From contig JAPLQY010000112.1 of assembly GCA_026399475.1 (NCBI GenBank), positions 1 to 63,740 of the forward strand: a stretch of 63,740 nucleotides of DNA, given 5' to 3'. Below, piece after piece: positions 16,248 through 25,007 of this stretch. The position numbers and the translations under genes were made by a program. Position 1 is the stretch's first letter. Each line of letters opens with the position of its first letter. The notes below the pieces were generated by a model that saw only the letters and a program-made list of their open reading frames with translations, was not told the origin of the DNA and did no database searches. This DNA is from Rhodocyclales bacterium (GTDB taxonomy: Bacteria > Pseudomonadota > Gammaproteobacteria > Burkholderiales > Rhodocyclaceae).

Positions 16248-17694
16248 GGCTTTCTCCAACGGGTAGCATGACCTGGAATTGCGTCAGTCCATCCCTGCTC
16301 TCGGCGGAAATCTGGCCGCCCAGCTGGGTGACGATCTGATAGGTAACCCACAGTCCGAGGCCGTGTCCTTCCTCGTTGCCGCTCACGAATGGCTCGAACA
16401 AATGATCCATGAGACCGGTGGCAATCGCGTTACCGGCATTCGTCGTCTTGATTCGTAGCTGTTGTTCCACAAATTGCACCGAGCACACAACCTTGTCGGA
16501 CGCCGGCGATGCATGGACTGCATTGAGCAGAAGATTCAGCAGGATCTGACGCACCAGCGTGGCCGGCAGCGCAACCGGCTCGGTCAAACCACATTCGATG
16601 TCTATTTCAACGGCCTCCTTGTGCGCTTCGCCGGAGAGCAGCAGCCGGACATCCTCCAGATCATGCGGCGCAAAATCTCTTCCCTTCACCTTTGCATCCA
16701 CCAGCATGGCGCTCACCGTGTCGCGGATCTGGGTCAGGCCCCGCTCCAGAATGGCCACAGTCTTTCCGGCACGTTCGTCGTCTTCATAGCGGCGCTTGAA
16801 ATTCGCCAGGGCGACCAGCATGCCGCCCAGCGGATTGTTGATCTCGTGAGCAATGCCGGCTGACAGCCGGCCGATCGCGGCGAGTCGCTCGGAGCGGATC
16901 ATTTCCTCCTCCAGCAGCGTTTTCTCGTGCAATGATTTGACCATCAGGCCGTAAGAATCGAACAAGCGGCCAAGCTCGTCGTCGTAGGCGTAGGTGCCGG
17001 GCGGCGGCGCCAGCAGCGCGCCCCGCGCCACATCGCCCGTGCTGCGGGCGAGTGCGATCAGGGGGGCCGCGGTGCGCTGTCCCCAGTACCAGTTGATCGG
17101 CAGCAGCACCGCCAGCACCAGCAGGCCGATGCCGGCGCCGCGCCAGGCGCCGGCGCGAAAACGCGGCAGAAAGACTTCCTTGGAGTAAACGATGACCAGC
17201 GTGCCCAGACGTGCGCCTTCCTCCGCGACCGGGACGGCCGCGTAGAACCGCCGCGCACCGGCGAGATCGATGATGGGCGCGTCCGGCCCCGGCTTGGCGA
17301 CAATCAGTTCGGCGAGGCGGGCGAACTCGTTGTCGAGTTTGCGAATGTCAGTCAGCATCGGCACGGATTTCGGGTCGCTGGAAACGAACACCCGCTCGTG
17401 CTGGTCAAGCGCCAGGATCATCTCCGGCTGAACCAGCTTGTCGTCCGATTTTTCATGCAGCGGCGCCCGGATGATGGCGAAGGCTTGCCATACCTCCTCC
17501 TGGATCATGGCGGAGAACAGTGTCTTTGCCAAGGTGCGACCAAGACTGGCCGAACTGCTCACCAAGTCGCTGCGCAGGTCCTCGTAAGACTGTGCGATCA
17601 GCGCGGCCGAGACGGCCAGGGTGGCGGTGATGATGAGCAAGCTGCCCCAAAGGGGAATCTTGTAGCGAAAGCTGAGGTTGAACAGGGGGTTCAT
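16240..17694 (-). CDS. Membrane sensor histidine kinase of three-component system
   Basis: 484 residues. It has a membrane segment near residues 13-35, a periplasmic sensor region of about 150 residues and a second membrane segment around residues 185-205. A HAMP-like linker follows, then a dimerisation H-box (RLSAGIAHEINNPLGGM) and an ATPase domain with N-box ILLNLLLNAVHA and G-box GHGLGLW. It should phosphorylate the following sigma-54 activator. Its ATG overlaps the end of the PhnD-like gene by 4 bp, which points to a signal relayed from a periplasmic binding protein. Confidence 0.9.
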   Translation of the reverse strand: MNPLFNLSFRYKIPLWGSLLIITATLAVSAALIAQSYEDLRSDLVSSSASLGRTLAKTLFSAMIQEEVWQAFAIIRAPLHEKSDDKLVQPEMILALDQHERVFVSSDPKSVPMLTDIRKLDNEFARLAELIVAKPGPDAPIIDLAGARRFYAAVPVAEEGARLGTLVIVYSKEVFLPRFRAGAWRGAGIGLLVLAVLLPINWYWGQRTAAPLIALARSTGDVARGALLAPPPGTYAYDDELGRLFDSYGLMVKSLHEKTLLEEEMIRSERLAAIGRLSAGIAHEINNPLGGMLVALANFKRRYEDDERAGKTVAILERGLTQIRDTVSAMLVDAKVKGRDFAPHDLEDVRLLLSGEAHKEAVEIDIECGLTEPVALPATLVRQILLNLLLNAVHASPASDKVVCSVQFVEQQLRIKTTNAGNAIATGLMDHLFEPFVSGNEEGHGLGLWVTYQIVTQLGGQISAESRDGLTQFQVMLPVGESHA

Positions 17695-18548
17695 TTCTCG
17701 CCGACTGCTTTTATTACGCGTTCGGTGCGCTCATAAAGACGCGCATCGCCAACGATAAAGCCGTCTAGGTTGAGCTCCTGCAACAGCGCCCGGCCTTCCT
17801 CGTCCGCGGTCATCTCGAGCAAGAGCTTCTGCATCTCGCGGAATTTTTCATCGCCGACGGACACTTGCGCGACGAACGGCGCGAAGCCGTACTCGGCCGA
17901 TTTCGCAACGACGCGCGCGGCTTGCGTCAATTCCGGCTTGCCGATCGACAGGGTGTCCCAGACGTGGCTGCTGATGGCGCCGCCATCGGCCAGGCCTGTG
18001 GCCACGGACTCCAGAACTCTGCGGTGCGACCAGGCAAAGAAGGTCTTGTGAAAATATCGGGCCGGATCCTCGCCGGCCTGCTGGAGTTCAAAGCGCGGCG
18101 CGAGATAGCCGGTGTTCGAGTAGGGGTCGGTGTAGGCAAATACCTTGCCTTTCAGATCCAGGATCGATTTGGTCGTTGTGTCGGCGGCGGGAACGATGAG
18201 ATAGGACTGGTAATAGGGACGCCCTTTATACACGGGGACGGCAAGCAGCTTCACCTGCTTTCTGAAATGGACGTAGGGGTAGTCGCAGATCCAGGCGAAA
18301 TCCAGCTTCTTCAAGCGCAGCAAATCCATGGTTTCGATGTAGCGGTCGCGCCGAGTGAACTCCACCGGACGATGGAGTTTGCGCTCCATGTAGAGGCGCC
18401 ACTTTTCGAGTGGACGATATTGATCGTGCGGAAAAGTCGGCGTCAGGCCGATTCGGACGGGGGTAGTCCGGTCATCGGCTGCGGCTGCCGACAAAGCAAG
18501 CAAGGCCGCAAGTACCCCAAGAATTCGTGTCAGTTTCATAGGTGACAT
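17691..18548 (-). CDS. PhnD-like periplasmic substrate-binding protein (AioX/ArxX-type sensor)
   Basis: 285 residues from ATG 18548 (an in-frame ATG at 18539 is possible) with a Sec signal (LTRILGVLAALLALSAAAAD). The mature protein is a phosphate/phosphonate-binding family domain: VRIGLTPTFPHDQYRPLEKWRLYME, RLKKLDFAWICDYPYV, GKVFAYTDPYSNTGYLAP and RRVLESVATGLADGGAI. No ABC permease or ATPase is nearby. It is followed directly by a kinase and activator, so it probably acts as a ligand sensor, as AioX does for arsenite. A lone Cys in WICDYP could contribute to ligand binding. Confidence 0.85.
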   Translation of the reverse strand: MSPMKLTRILGVLAALLALSAAAADDRTTPVRIGLTPTFPHDQYRPLEKWRLYMERKLHRPVEFTRRDRYIETMDLLRLKKLDFAWICDYPYVHFRKQVKLLAVPVYKGRPYYQSYLIVPAADTTTKSILDLKGKVFAYTDPYSNTGYLAPRFELQQAGEDPARYFHKTFFAWSHRRVLESVATGLADGGAISSHVWDTLSIGKPELTQAARVVAKSAEYGFAPFVAQVSVGDEKFREMQKLLLEMTADEEGRALLQELNLDGFIVGDARLYERTERVIKAVGEK

Positions 18549-18564
18549 GTTCCGATTTCGTAAC
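18549..18564. promoter_or_regulatory. Dyad site A (GTTNC-N6-GTAAC)
   Basis: GTTCC-GATTTC-GTAAC directly abuts the ATG of the PhnD-like gene. It is one of three copies in this divergent intergenic region. Binding here could autoregulate the sensor operon. Confidence 0.55.
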
Positions 18565-18590
18565 CGATTTTCGTCCGGTCGCAGCAAGTG

Positions 18591-18606
18591 GTTACGAGGC
18601 CGTAAT
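18591..18606. promoter_or_regulatory. Dyad site B (GTTNC-N6-GTAAT)
   Basis: GTTAC-GAGGCC-GTAAT. Its centre is 42 bp from the centre of site A, which is four helical turns, so both would lie on the same DNA face. This is a likely tandem upstream activator site. Confidence 0.55.
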
Positions 18607-18942
18607 CATTTGCCCCATAGACCTCTCGATTCGATGCTCCAGGTTCCATCCGTGCATTGCCGAAAACTCGGCTGTCCAAAAAAACCCTTCGAGAATCAGT
18701 GGCTTGTTGCGGTCGCTTAGATGATGGCCCGAATCGTGCAAAGCAGTATGCGAGAAACGAGGGTTTGAATCACAGGTAGCGATCGACAAATGCAAGCAAC
18801 ATGCCAAACAAATTCCTCCGACCCGCCGTGGTACTGGCTCCTCTGTGTCTCTTGACCAGTACAGGAAGCCGAGAAACAGGGTCCGCAGGAACGAGGCAAG
18901 CAACTCGCAATAGCTGTTTCCCGAGGGTGCCCGACTCGTGAT

Positions 18943-18958
18943 GTTACGGCGAAGTAAC
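18943..18958. promoter_or_regulatory. Dyad site C (GTTNC-N6-GTAAC)
   Basis: GTTAC-GGCGAA-GTAAC is a perfect 5-bp inverted repeat with a 6-bp spacer, ending 7 bp before the -24 element of the respiratory operon. The pattern agrees with what I recall for AioR-type sites, but that should be verified. Confidence 0.6.
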
Positions 18959-18965
18959 AGATTTT

Positions 18966-18979
18966 GGATCAGGAATTGC
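18966..18979 (+). promoter_or_regulatory. Sigma-54 (-24/-12) promoter of the molybdoenzyme operon
   Basis: TTGGATCAGGAATTGCT has the invariant GG (18966-18967) and GC (18978-18979) separated by exactly 10 bases. Transcription would start near 18991, leaving a leader of about 35 bases before ATG 19026, which has GGAGGA upstream. The divergent sigma-54 activator gene supports the call. Confidence 0.7.
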
Positions 18980-19025
18980 TGGAAAGATTGAAGATCGAAT
19001 TTGAATTTTTTTGGAGGAAGCAAAC

Positions 19026-21798
19026 ATGAAAGTACTTGAGAACTCCATTACCCGGCGTAACTTTCTGAAAGTTTCGGGAGGCGTTGCCGCTTTTACACAA
19101 ATTCACCCGGCCAGTGCCCAGCAATGGCTGGCTCAGGTCGGCAAGGCCGGGTCCAAGCCGGACATGGTCGGCCAGGACGCCAAGATCGTCCGTACCGTCT
19201 GCCTGATGTGCCACAGCGGCTGCGGCATCCAGTGCACGATCCAGAACGGCGAGCTGGTCAAGATCGACGGCAATCCCTACCACCCGAACACCTACGACTA
19301 TGTTTCCAAGGGCGACATCGTCGAGGAAAGCGATCTCGACGGCGGGCTCAATGGCAAGGACGTCGGCACGCTGTGCGCCAAGGGCCAGGCCGGCATTTAT
19401 GCGCTTTACAGCCCCGCCCGTCTCAAGCATCCGATGAAGCGCGTCGGTCCGCGCGGTTCAGGCAAGTGGAAAACCATTTCATGGGAACAGGCCCTGACCG
19501 AGATCACCGAGGGCGGCTTGCTGTTCAAGGATGTCCCCGGCGAGGAAACCCGCCAGGTCGAGGGTTTCAAGTCCATCCTCAACAACGACAAGCCGATCGG
19601 TCCGGAAGATTCGGATTACATGGACGAGGCGCCACCCGGAGGCTATGGCCCGAAACGCAACCAGTTTGTCTGGGCCCACGGCCGCAATGAGCAGTCGCCG
19701 CTGACGCCGCGTTTCGTCGCCGGCGCAGCCGGGGTTCCGAACATGCTCAACCACTGCGACCGTTGCGCGGGAACCTTCTACAACGTCGTCGAGCACACCT
19801 TGAACGTGCTTCAAGCATGTCATCGTCGATCCCTGGTTGTCCCCCGCCGCCGCAAAGGCGCTGCAGTCGGGCAAAGGCGAGTGGATTCCGCTGAAGCCCT
19901 CCACCGACGCCTTTTTCCTGCTCGGCATGCTGCGCTGGATGATCGACAACAAGGGCTACAAGGCCGACTTCCTGGCGCTGCCCAATGAGCAGGCGGCAAA
20001 GAAGACCGGTCGCCGCAACTGGAGCGACATGACTTACCTGGTCCGTACCAAGGAGCCCAAGCTCTATCTGACCGGCAAGGATGCCGGGCTGGGGCAGGCG
20101 GACTACGTGGTTCTGGTCAATGGCAAGCCGACGCTGTTTCACGAAGTCGATGGACCGGCCGATCTCGACGCAGAAGTCGAGATCAAGGGCGAGAAGTTCA
20201 AGACCGTGTTCCGCATGCTGCGCGAACGCGCGCAAGAAAAGACCATCGAGGAATGCGAGAAGGCCTGTGATATTCCCGCTGGCACGATTGCCCGTCTGAG
20301 CAAGGAGTTCTCCAGCGCCAAGCGGCCGGTCATCGAGATGTTCCGCGGTCCGATCCAGCAGTCGAACGGCTGGTGGAACGGCCAGGCGCTGATCACCCTG
20401 AATATCCTGATGGACAGCATCGATCGCAAGGGCGGCTACATCCCCGGACACAAGGCTTACGGCGGCGACGTCGGCGGGACGCTACGCAAGGTCGCGGGTG
20501 TTTCCATCGATCGGCACAAGGACAAATACCAGGGCAAGAAGGCCACTTCGACGCGGCCATGGTATCCGCTGGCCGTCCGTACGGTGACCAGCGAGTTCTT
20601 CTCTTCAGTCAAGCAAGGCTATCCGTACCGCATCAAGGCCTATCTGAATTACTACAACGATCCGGCCTACACCACGCCGTTCAACTCGTCAGTCATCGAT
20701 GCGCTGCTCGACGTGAAGGCCATCCCGCTGACGGTCAGCATCGACGCCTACATGGGCGAGACCACCCTGCTCTGCGATTATGTCCTGCCGGATACCGAGT
20801 ACCTGGAGCGCATCGGCGGCTTCAAGACCTACCCGCCCGTCAAGACACGTGTCGGAGGCTTGCGGCAACCGGTGGTCGGTACCCTCGATCCAAAGACGAA
20901 AAACTATCGCGGCATCCATCCGGACGTGCAGACGGCGGACGATACCCTGATCCAGATCGCCATGCGCTGCGGACTGCCGGGCTTCGGCAAGGACGGTGGC
21001 GGTCCGGGCGTGGATATCTTCAATTCCTGGCAGTTCTGGAACGAGTACTACAAGAACGGAGACTACAAGGGCGAGCCGGGGCTGGATCCGGAAAGCCGCC
21101 TGGTCAAGCTCGGCGGCAAGTTCGAGAACCCCGGCAAGCAGTACGAAGGCGACTACACGCGCTTCCCCGGCGGGCGCCAGGTGCGCGGCCTGTATGTCTA
21201 CGCCGCGCATGTGGCGGCCAACAAGAACAGCATGACCGGTAAATACTATGACGGTCTGCCGCAGTACCGGATGATCATCGACTGCAAGGAGGATCCGCTC
21301 GATCCGGCGATCTGGAAGGAATACCCGTTCCAGTTGCACACCCACAAGGATGCCTGGCATACGCAGACACGCACCATGAACAACCTCTGGCTGGCCGCGA
21401 TCAAACCGCAGAACTTCGCGGAAATCAACCCGGCCGATGCGCAGAAAATGGGCGTCGTGACCGGCGACTGGGTCAAGGTCAAGTCGCCTTCCAGCAAGCA
21501 CATCACATACGTTGAAACATCGATGGGCGACGGCTGGTACAAGATGCAGGTGCGCGTCACCAGCCGCATCCGTCCCGGAGTGTTTTCCGTGAGCAATTCC
21601 TACGGACGCTGGGGCGCCGGCGGCAAGGCTTGGGCGGCGGACGGCAAGCCGCAGTTCTACGACAAGCGCATCGCCGCGGGCTTCAGCGTCAATCCGCTCT
21701 ACATGGCCGACCCGGTGCTGAAAGACCGTGGAATGCTCGATCCTGTAGGCGGCGGAACCCAGAGCTATGGCACCCCACTTCGTGTAGAAAAAGTCTAA
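19026..21798 (+). pseudogene. Tat-exported molybdopterin oxidoreductase (PsrA/ArrA/ArxA superfamily), frameshifted with apparent internal deletion
   Basis: The first frame (19026 to about 19809) has a twin-Arg signal (SITRRNFLKVSGG), the N-terminal 4Fe-4S motif VCLMCHSGCGIQC with a later Cys in GTLCAKG, and NHCDRCAGT, a possible site of the Mo-ligand Cys. After NVVEHTLNV the similarity moves to another frame, starting FKHVIVDPWLSPAAAKA at 19810 and running intact to 21798 (substrate and cofactor domains, C-terminal MGVVTGDWVKVKSPS). Relatives normally have several dozen residues between those two segments, so a deletion plus frameshift is inferred. The total length, 2773 bp, is not a multiple of three. 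Either the gene is dead or the assembly is wrong here. No NrfD-type subunit follows. Confidence 0.8.
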
Positions 21799-21808
21799 GG
21801 AGAACATC

Positions 21809-22432
21809 ATGGCCGAATACAGCCCCATCATTCCGCGCGAAGCCATCGAACGCTCCTTCGCGAAACAGGGTCCCAAGCAATACACGCTGTGGGTAGACAT
21901 CGAACACTGCATAGGATGCAATGCCTGCACCATCGCCTGCAAGGCGGAGAACAACACGCCGGTCGGCGTGGACTACAACCGCGTGATCGAAATCGAGGAA
22001 GGCGATTTCCGCGATGCCAGCAAGACGCCGAACGTCGGCGTGACCTTCGTCCCCATGCCCTGCATGCACTGCGGACAGCCGGCCTGCATGGCGGCGTGCC
22101 CGGTGGGCGCCATCACCAAGCGCAAGGAAGACGGCATCGTCCTCATCAACAAGGACAAGTGCATCGGCTGTCGCTACTGCGCCTGGGCCTGCCCCTATGG
22201 CGCGCCGCAGTTCAACGCCGAAGCGAAGATCATGGAGAAATGCACGCTCTGCGTCCATCGCGTCGAGAAGGGGCTCCAGCCGGCGTGCGTTACCACATGC
22301 CCGGCCAAGGTGCGCTTCTTCGGCGAGCTGAACGAACTGACCATGATCATGAAGGAACGGCGTGCAAAAGGCGTCAGCATCAGCGTCGGCGGCGCCGATA
22401 CCAAGCCCAGCGTGCAGTACACGTCCAAGTAA
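21809..22432 (+). CDS. Four-cluster ferredoxin subunit (PsrB/DmsB/ArrB type)
   Basis: 207 residues with four Cys clusters: CIGCNACTIACK, CMHCGQPACMAACPVGA, CIGCRYCAWACPYG, and CTLCVHRVEKG with CVTTCPAKV. This is the usual electron-transfer subunit that docks on a DMSO-reductase-family catalytic subunit. There is no signal peptide, so it would be co-exported with the Tat partner. It starts 11 bp after the broken catalytic gene with AAGGAG upstream. Its reading frame is clean, unlike its partner. Confidence 0.9.
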   Translation: MAEYSPIIPREAIERSFAKQGPKQYTLWVDIEHCIGCNACTIACKAENNTPVGVDYNRVIEIEEGDFRDASKTPNVGVTFVPMPCMHCGQPACMAACPVGAITKRKEDGIVLINKDKCIGCRYCAWACPYGAPQFNAEAKIMEKCTLCVHRVEKGLQPACVTTCPAKVRFFGELNELTMIMKERRAKGVSISVGGADTKPSVQYTSK

Positions 22433-22479
22433 CGAAGTGAATCGGTATCCGCGAGCATGAAGACTTCCATCCCCCCCGC

Positions 22480-22502
22480 CCCCCCTTCCCAGGGAAGGGG
22501 GG
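22480..22502. repeat. GC-rich intergenic hairpin
   Basis: A C-run followed by TTCCC pairs with GGGAA followed by a G-run around a minimal loop. It lies just after the ferredoxin gene and could attenuate transcription or be a dispersed repeat like that at 3613-3637. A second small hairpin, AGCCGC-TAC-GCGGCT, lies at 22515-22529. Confidence 0.5.
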
Positions 22503-22545
22503 TGACGCGTGTTCAGCCGCTACGCGGCTTCCGGTTGCCTGACTC

Positions 22546-22578
22546 GTTGCCTCCTTGGGGCGGCCCGGCGGAGGCAAC
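22546..22578 (+). promoter_or_regulatory. Hairpin that would hide the ribosome binding site of the polyferredoxin gene
   Basis: GTTGCCTCC (22546-22554) pairs perfectly with GGAGGCAAC (22570-22578), whose last base touches ATG 22579. The right arm contains the Shine-Dalgarno GGAGG, so the folded RNA would block initiation. Confidence 0.6.
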
Positions 22579-23757
22579 ATGAACACGCTGATCGAAATCG
22601 GGCTGCAAGTGCCGGTGAAGCTGGACAGCACGCTATGCTCCCGCTTCCGCAGCACGAAGTCGGAATGTGCGGCGTGTGCAGTAGTGTGCCCCGCCCCCGG
22701 CGCTGTTCGCCTGGGCGACGGAGCTGGCAACAACAGCGCCGAAATCAACGCCGCGTGCGTTGGTTGCGGCGCCTGCGTTTCGGCGTGCCCGAACGGCGCC
22801 ATCCGGCTGCTGGAGGGCGATGAACGCGTGGCCGAACGCATTGCGTCGAAGGTACAGGCGGATAAGGTGTTCCACATCGCCTGCAGTCGGGCGCAGGGTC
22901 GCGCCGATGTCGTCGTCTCTTGTCTTTCCCGCTTGACCGAGGCTCTGGTTCTGGAGCCGATCCGGCGTGGAGCGCAGCGGGTCGAGTTGTGCGCACCGGA
23001 CTGTTCAGGCTGCGGCCTGAAGAAGGCGGCGGCGCAATGGGAGCGTACGCTGGCTTTCTCGCAGGCGCTTTGCGAGTCGGCCGGCCTGGGTGTGGCACGG
23101 GTATCGAGTGTGCGGGTACCGGTCGGCGATGCGGAGGAGATCCGCCTGCCGGCCAGGACACCCAATTCGCGACGCAGGCTGTTTGGGGCCATCGCCGAAC
23201 GCTGGAAAACCAGCGGCGATGCGCCTCTCCTTGAGGCCGAGGCCGTCGAGGAAGTGGAACCGGAACCGTTCCGCGAAATCGTGCAGCGTCACTCGGAAAA
23301 CTCCAAGCGGACGGCCCTGCTGCAGGTACTGGATGCGCTGCCCGGCTTGAACGTGACATCGAAAGTAGCCTTCACGGTGGGCATTCCGCTCGCGCAACTG
23401 GATGTCGACCAGCGTTGTATCGCTTGCAATGTCTGCGAAACCCTGTGTCCCACCGGCGCCCTCAAGCATCGCGAGGAAGGCGGCACCTATACGCTCGAAT
23501 TCGATGCTGCACAGTGCACCGGCTGTCGGGTATGCGAGCTGGCCTGCTATCACCAGGCCCTGCATCTCCGCGAGACAGTCGATCTTTCGCTGTTGTTCGA
23601 GCGTAGTCGCGTCACGCTCATATCCGCGAAGTTGGCGAAGTGCTGCGGCTGCGGTGAACGCATTCTGGGGAATGCGTCGGAATTTTGCCCCGCGTGCCAG
23701 GTGAGCGGCGACCGCCGCGATTCCGTGGCGCGGCGCTTTTTCAGTGGAGGAAACTAG
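22579..23757 (+). CDS. Multi-cluster 4Fe-4S polyferredoxin
   Basis: 392 residues, soluble. Cys-rich modules are near the N-terminus (ECAACAVVCPAPG and ACVGCGACVSACPNG), in the middle (HIACSRAQ, and ELCAPDCSGCGLKKA, reminiscent of heterodisulfide-reductase/hydrogenase-linked proteins) and near the C-terminus (CIACNVCETLCPTGA and CTGCRVCELACYHQA). A last CCGCGERILGNASEFCPAC could bind Zn or another cluster. Its role is probably electron transfer between a cytoplasmic donor and the membrane or chaperoned complex; the partner is unknown. The hairpin at 22546 covers its ribosome site. Confidence 0.75.
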   Translation: MNTLIEIGLQVPVKLDSTLCSRFRSTKSECAACAVVCPAPGAVRLGDGAGNNSAEINAACVGCGACVSACPNGAIRLLEGDERVAERIASKVQADKVFHIACSRAQGRADVVVSCLSRLTEALVLEPIRRGAQRVELCAPDCSGCGLKKAAAQWERTLAFSQALCESAGLGVARVSSVRVPVGDAEEIRLPARTPNSRRRLFGAIAERWKTSGDAPLLEAEAVEEVEPEPFREIVQRHSENSKRTALLQVLDALPGLNVTSKVAFTVGIPLAQLDVDQRCIACNVCETLCPTGALKHREEGGTYTLEFDAAQCTGCRVCELACYHQALHLRETVDLSLLFERSRVTLISAKLAKCCGCGERILGNASEFCPACQVSGDRRDSVARRFFSGGN

Positions 23758-23758
23758 A

Positions 23759-24451
23759 GTGATCAATTCCGGCGAAATGCAAATTGTTGCCAGCGGTCGG
23801 GCGAAGACCTACGCCTTGCTGGCGGCGCTGTTCTCGGCACCGCCAGCAGAGGAGTTGGCCGCCATGATCCGGAAAGGCGGGCTGGCGCCGGAAGGCAGCG
23901 GTCCGTTGCGGGAAGCGGTCGAGGCGCTGACCAAAGCCTTCAGGCTGGCGGCATCCAGCGGGACTCCCGATGCCGATATCATCGCCGAGTACACGAGGTT
24001 GTTTTCCTTGCCTTCCGGCGTTGTTCCACACGAGTCGTACTACGCAGACAAGAACCAGCGCGTGGGTGGCCATGTAACCGCCGCAGTCAAGCTCTACTAC
24101 GACAACGCTGCAGCTGAGTTAACCGGTGCCTGTCTGGAACTTCCTGACCACATGGGCGTGGAACTCGAGTTCATGCAGTTCCTTTGTGACATCGAGACCC
24201 AGTTCTGGAATGGACCGGATTTCGATGGACTGCAACGATGCCTGGAGTTCCAAAATGGTTTTCTCTCCGAGCATCTGCTGTGCTGGCATCGTGAACTGTG
24301 CGAGAAGATTCTGAATGAGACCGGTCTCGAAATCTATCGGGCACTGGCCACCCTTACCCTCGAATTCCTGGAGGCCGAGCGCATTTTCGTGCCGGTGTTG
24401 GCTCAGGGAATTCACTCCGAATGGAGGACACCATGCGCATCCGAATCCTGA
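23759..24451 (+). CDS. TorD/DmsD-family molybdoenzyme chaperone
   Basis: 230 residues from GTG 23759, with GGAGG at 23746-23750, one base after the previous stop. The all-helical fold shows EYTRLFSLPSGVVPHESYY and PDHMGVELEFMQFLCDIE, the latter close to the E-P-D-H signature of the family. It should bind the Tat signal of the catalytic subunit and hold it until the cofactor is inserted. It remains intact although the catalytic gene in this copy is broken. Confidence 0.85.
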   Translation: MINSGEMQIVASGRAKTYALLAALFSAPPAEELAAMIRKGGLAPEGSGPLREAVEALTKAFRLAASSGTPDADIIAEYTRLFSLPSGVVPHESYYADKNQRVGGHVTAAVKLYYDNAAAELTGACLELPDHMGVELEFMQFLCDIETQFWNGPDFDGLQRCLEFQNGFLSEHLLCWHRELCEKILNETGLEIYRALATLTLEFLEAERIFVPVLAQGIHSEWRTPCASES

Positions 24452-25002
24452 CTTCCTCTCTCCTGGCGCTGGCCGCGACGGCGACGTTTGCTTCGCAACT
24501 GGAGCCCCAGACGCCCATCGACTGGCCGCCGAAAGCGGTTCCGAAGCCGGCTACGGGCAAGGTGCCGGATTTCAAGGCCAAGAACCAGATTTGCCTCGAC
24601 TGTCACAAGGAAATCCTGACGGTCAAGACGGCGCGCAAGAACATTCCCAATCTGCACCAGTTGCACCTCACCTCGAACAAGATTGCCTACGAGGGCAAGA
24701 ATCGCGATTGTCTGACCTGTCACGAGATGGTCGCGCCCTCTGAAACCAAGGCAAAGAAGAAGGAGGGCTGGTTCGTCAAGGGCGATGTCTACCACCCCAA
24801 TGTCATGCTGAATCCGGCGGGTGTCTGGAAAAAGCTCGTGGTACGCGGCGGCGAGGGGACGCAATATATCCCGGTCAGCGCCCTGCATCAGGCGGACCCA
24901 CATCTGTTCAAGCCGACTCTGAAGAATCTGGTCTGCGCCGAATGTCACGGTCCGGACAGCAAGATCAAGACCTTCTACGGCGCGCCGCAGGCGGCCAAAT
25001 AG
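24433..25002 (+). CDS. Triheme c-type cytochrome, periplasmic
   Basis: 189 residues from ATG 24433, with GGAGG at 24424-24428; it overlaps the chaperone gene end. It has a Sec signal (ILTSSLLALAATATFAS) and three haem sites, CLDCH, CLTCH and CAECH. There are extra His residues (LHQLHL, YHPN, LHQADPHLF) that can serve as distal ligands. It probably relays electrons across the periplasm between the NapC-like cytochrome and the molybdoenzyme or outer membrane. Confidence 0.85.
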   Translation: MRIRILTSSLLALAATATFASQLEPQTPIDWPPKAVPKPATGKVPDFKAKNQICLDCHKEILTVKTARKNIPNLHQLHLTSNKIAYEGKNRDCLTCHEMVAPSETKAKKKEGWFVKGDVYHPNVMLNPAGVWKKLVVRGGEGTQYIPVSALHQADPHLFKPTLKNLVCAECHGPDSKIKTFYGAPQAAK

Positions 25003-25007
25003 CACCT

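Noticed and set aside
18592..19023. A 143-residue minus-strand frame in the divergent control region
   Set aside because: No family resemblance, and it covers the sigma-54 promoter and operator dyads, so it is very unlikely to be coding.
19800..19850. Selenocysteine or programmed frameshifting as the cause of the break
   Set aside because: There is no in-frame TGA at the junction and no slippery heptamer or stem seen, and residues appear to be missing, which recoding would not explain.
19837..21798. An independent 653-residue molybdoenzyme gene
   Set aside because: It lacks an N-terminal iron-sulfur domain and export signal, and its family match begins upstream of its first ATG; it is the second part of the frameshifted gene at 19026.
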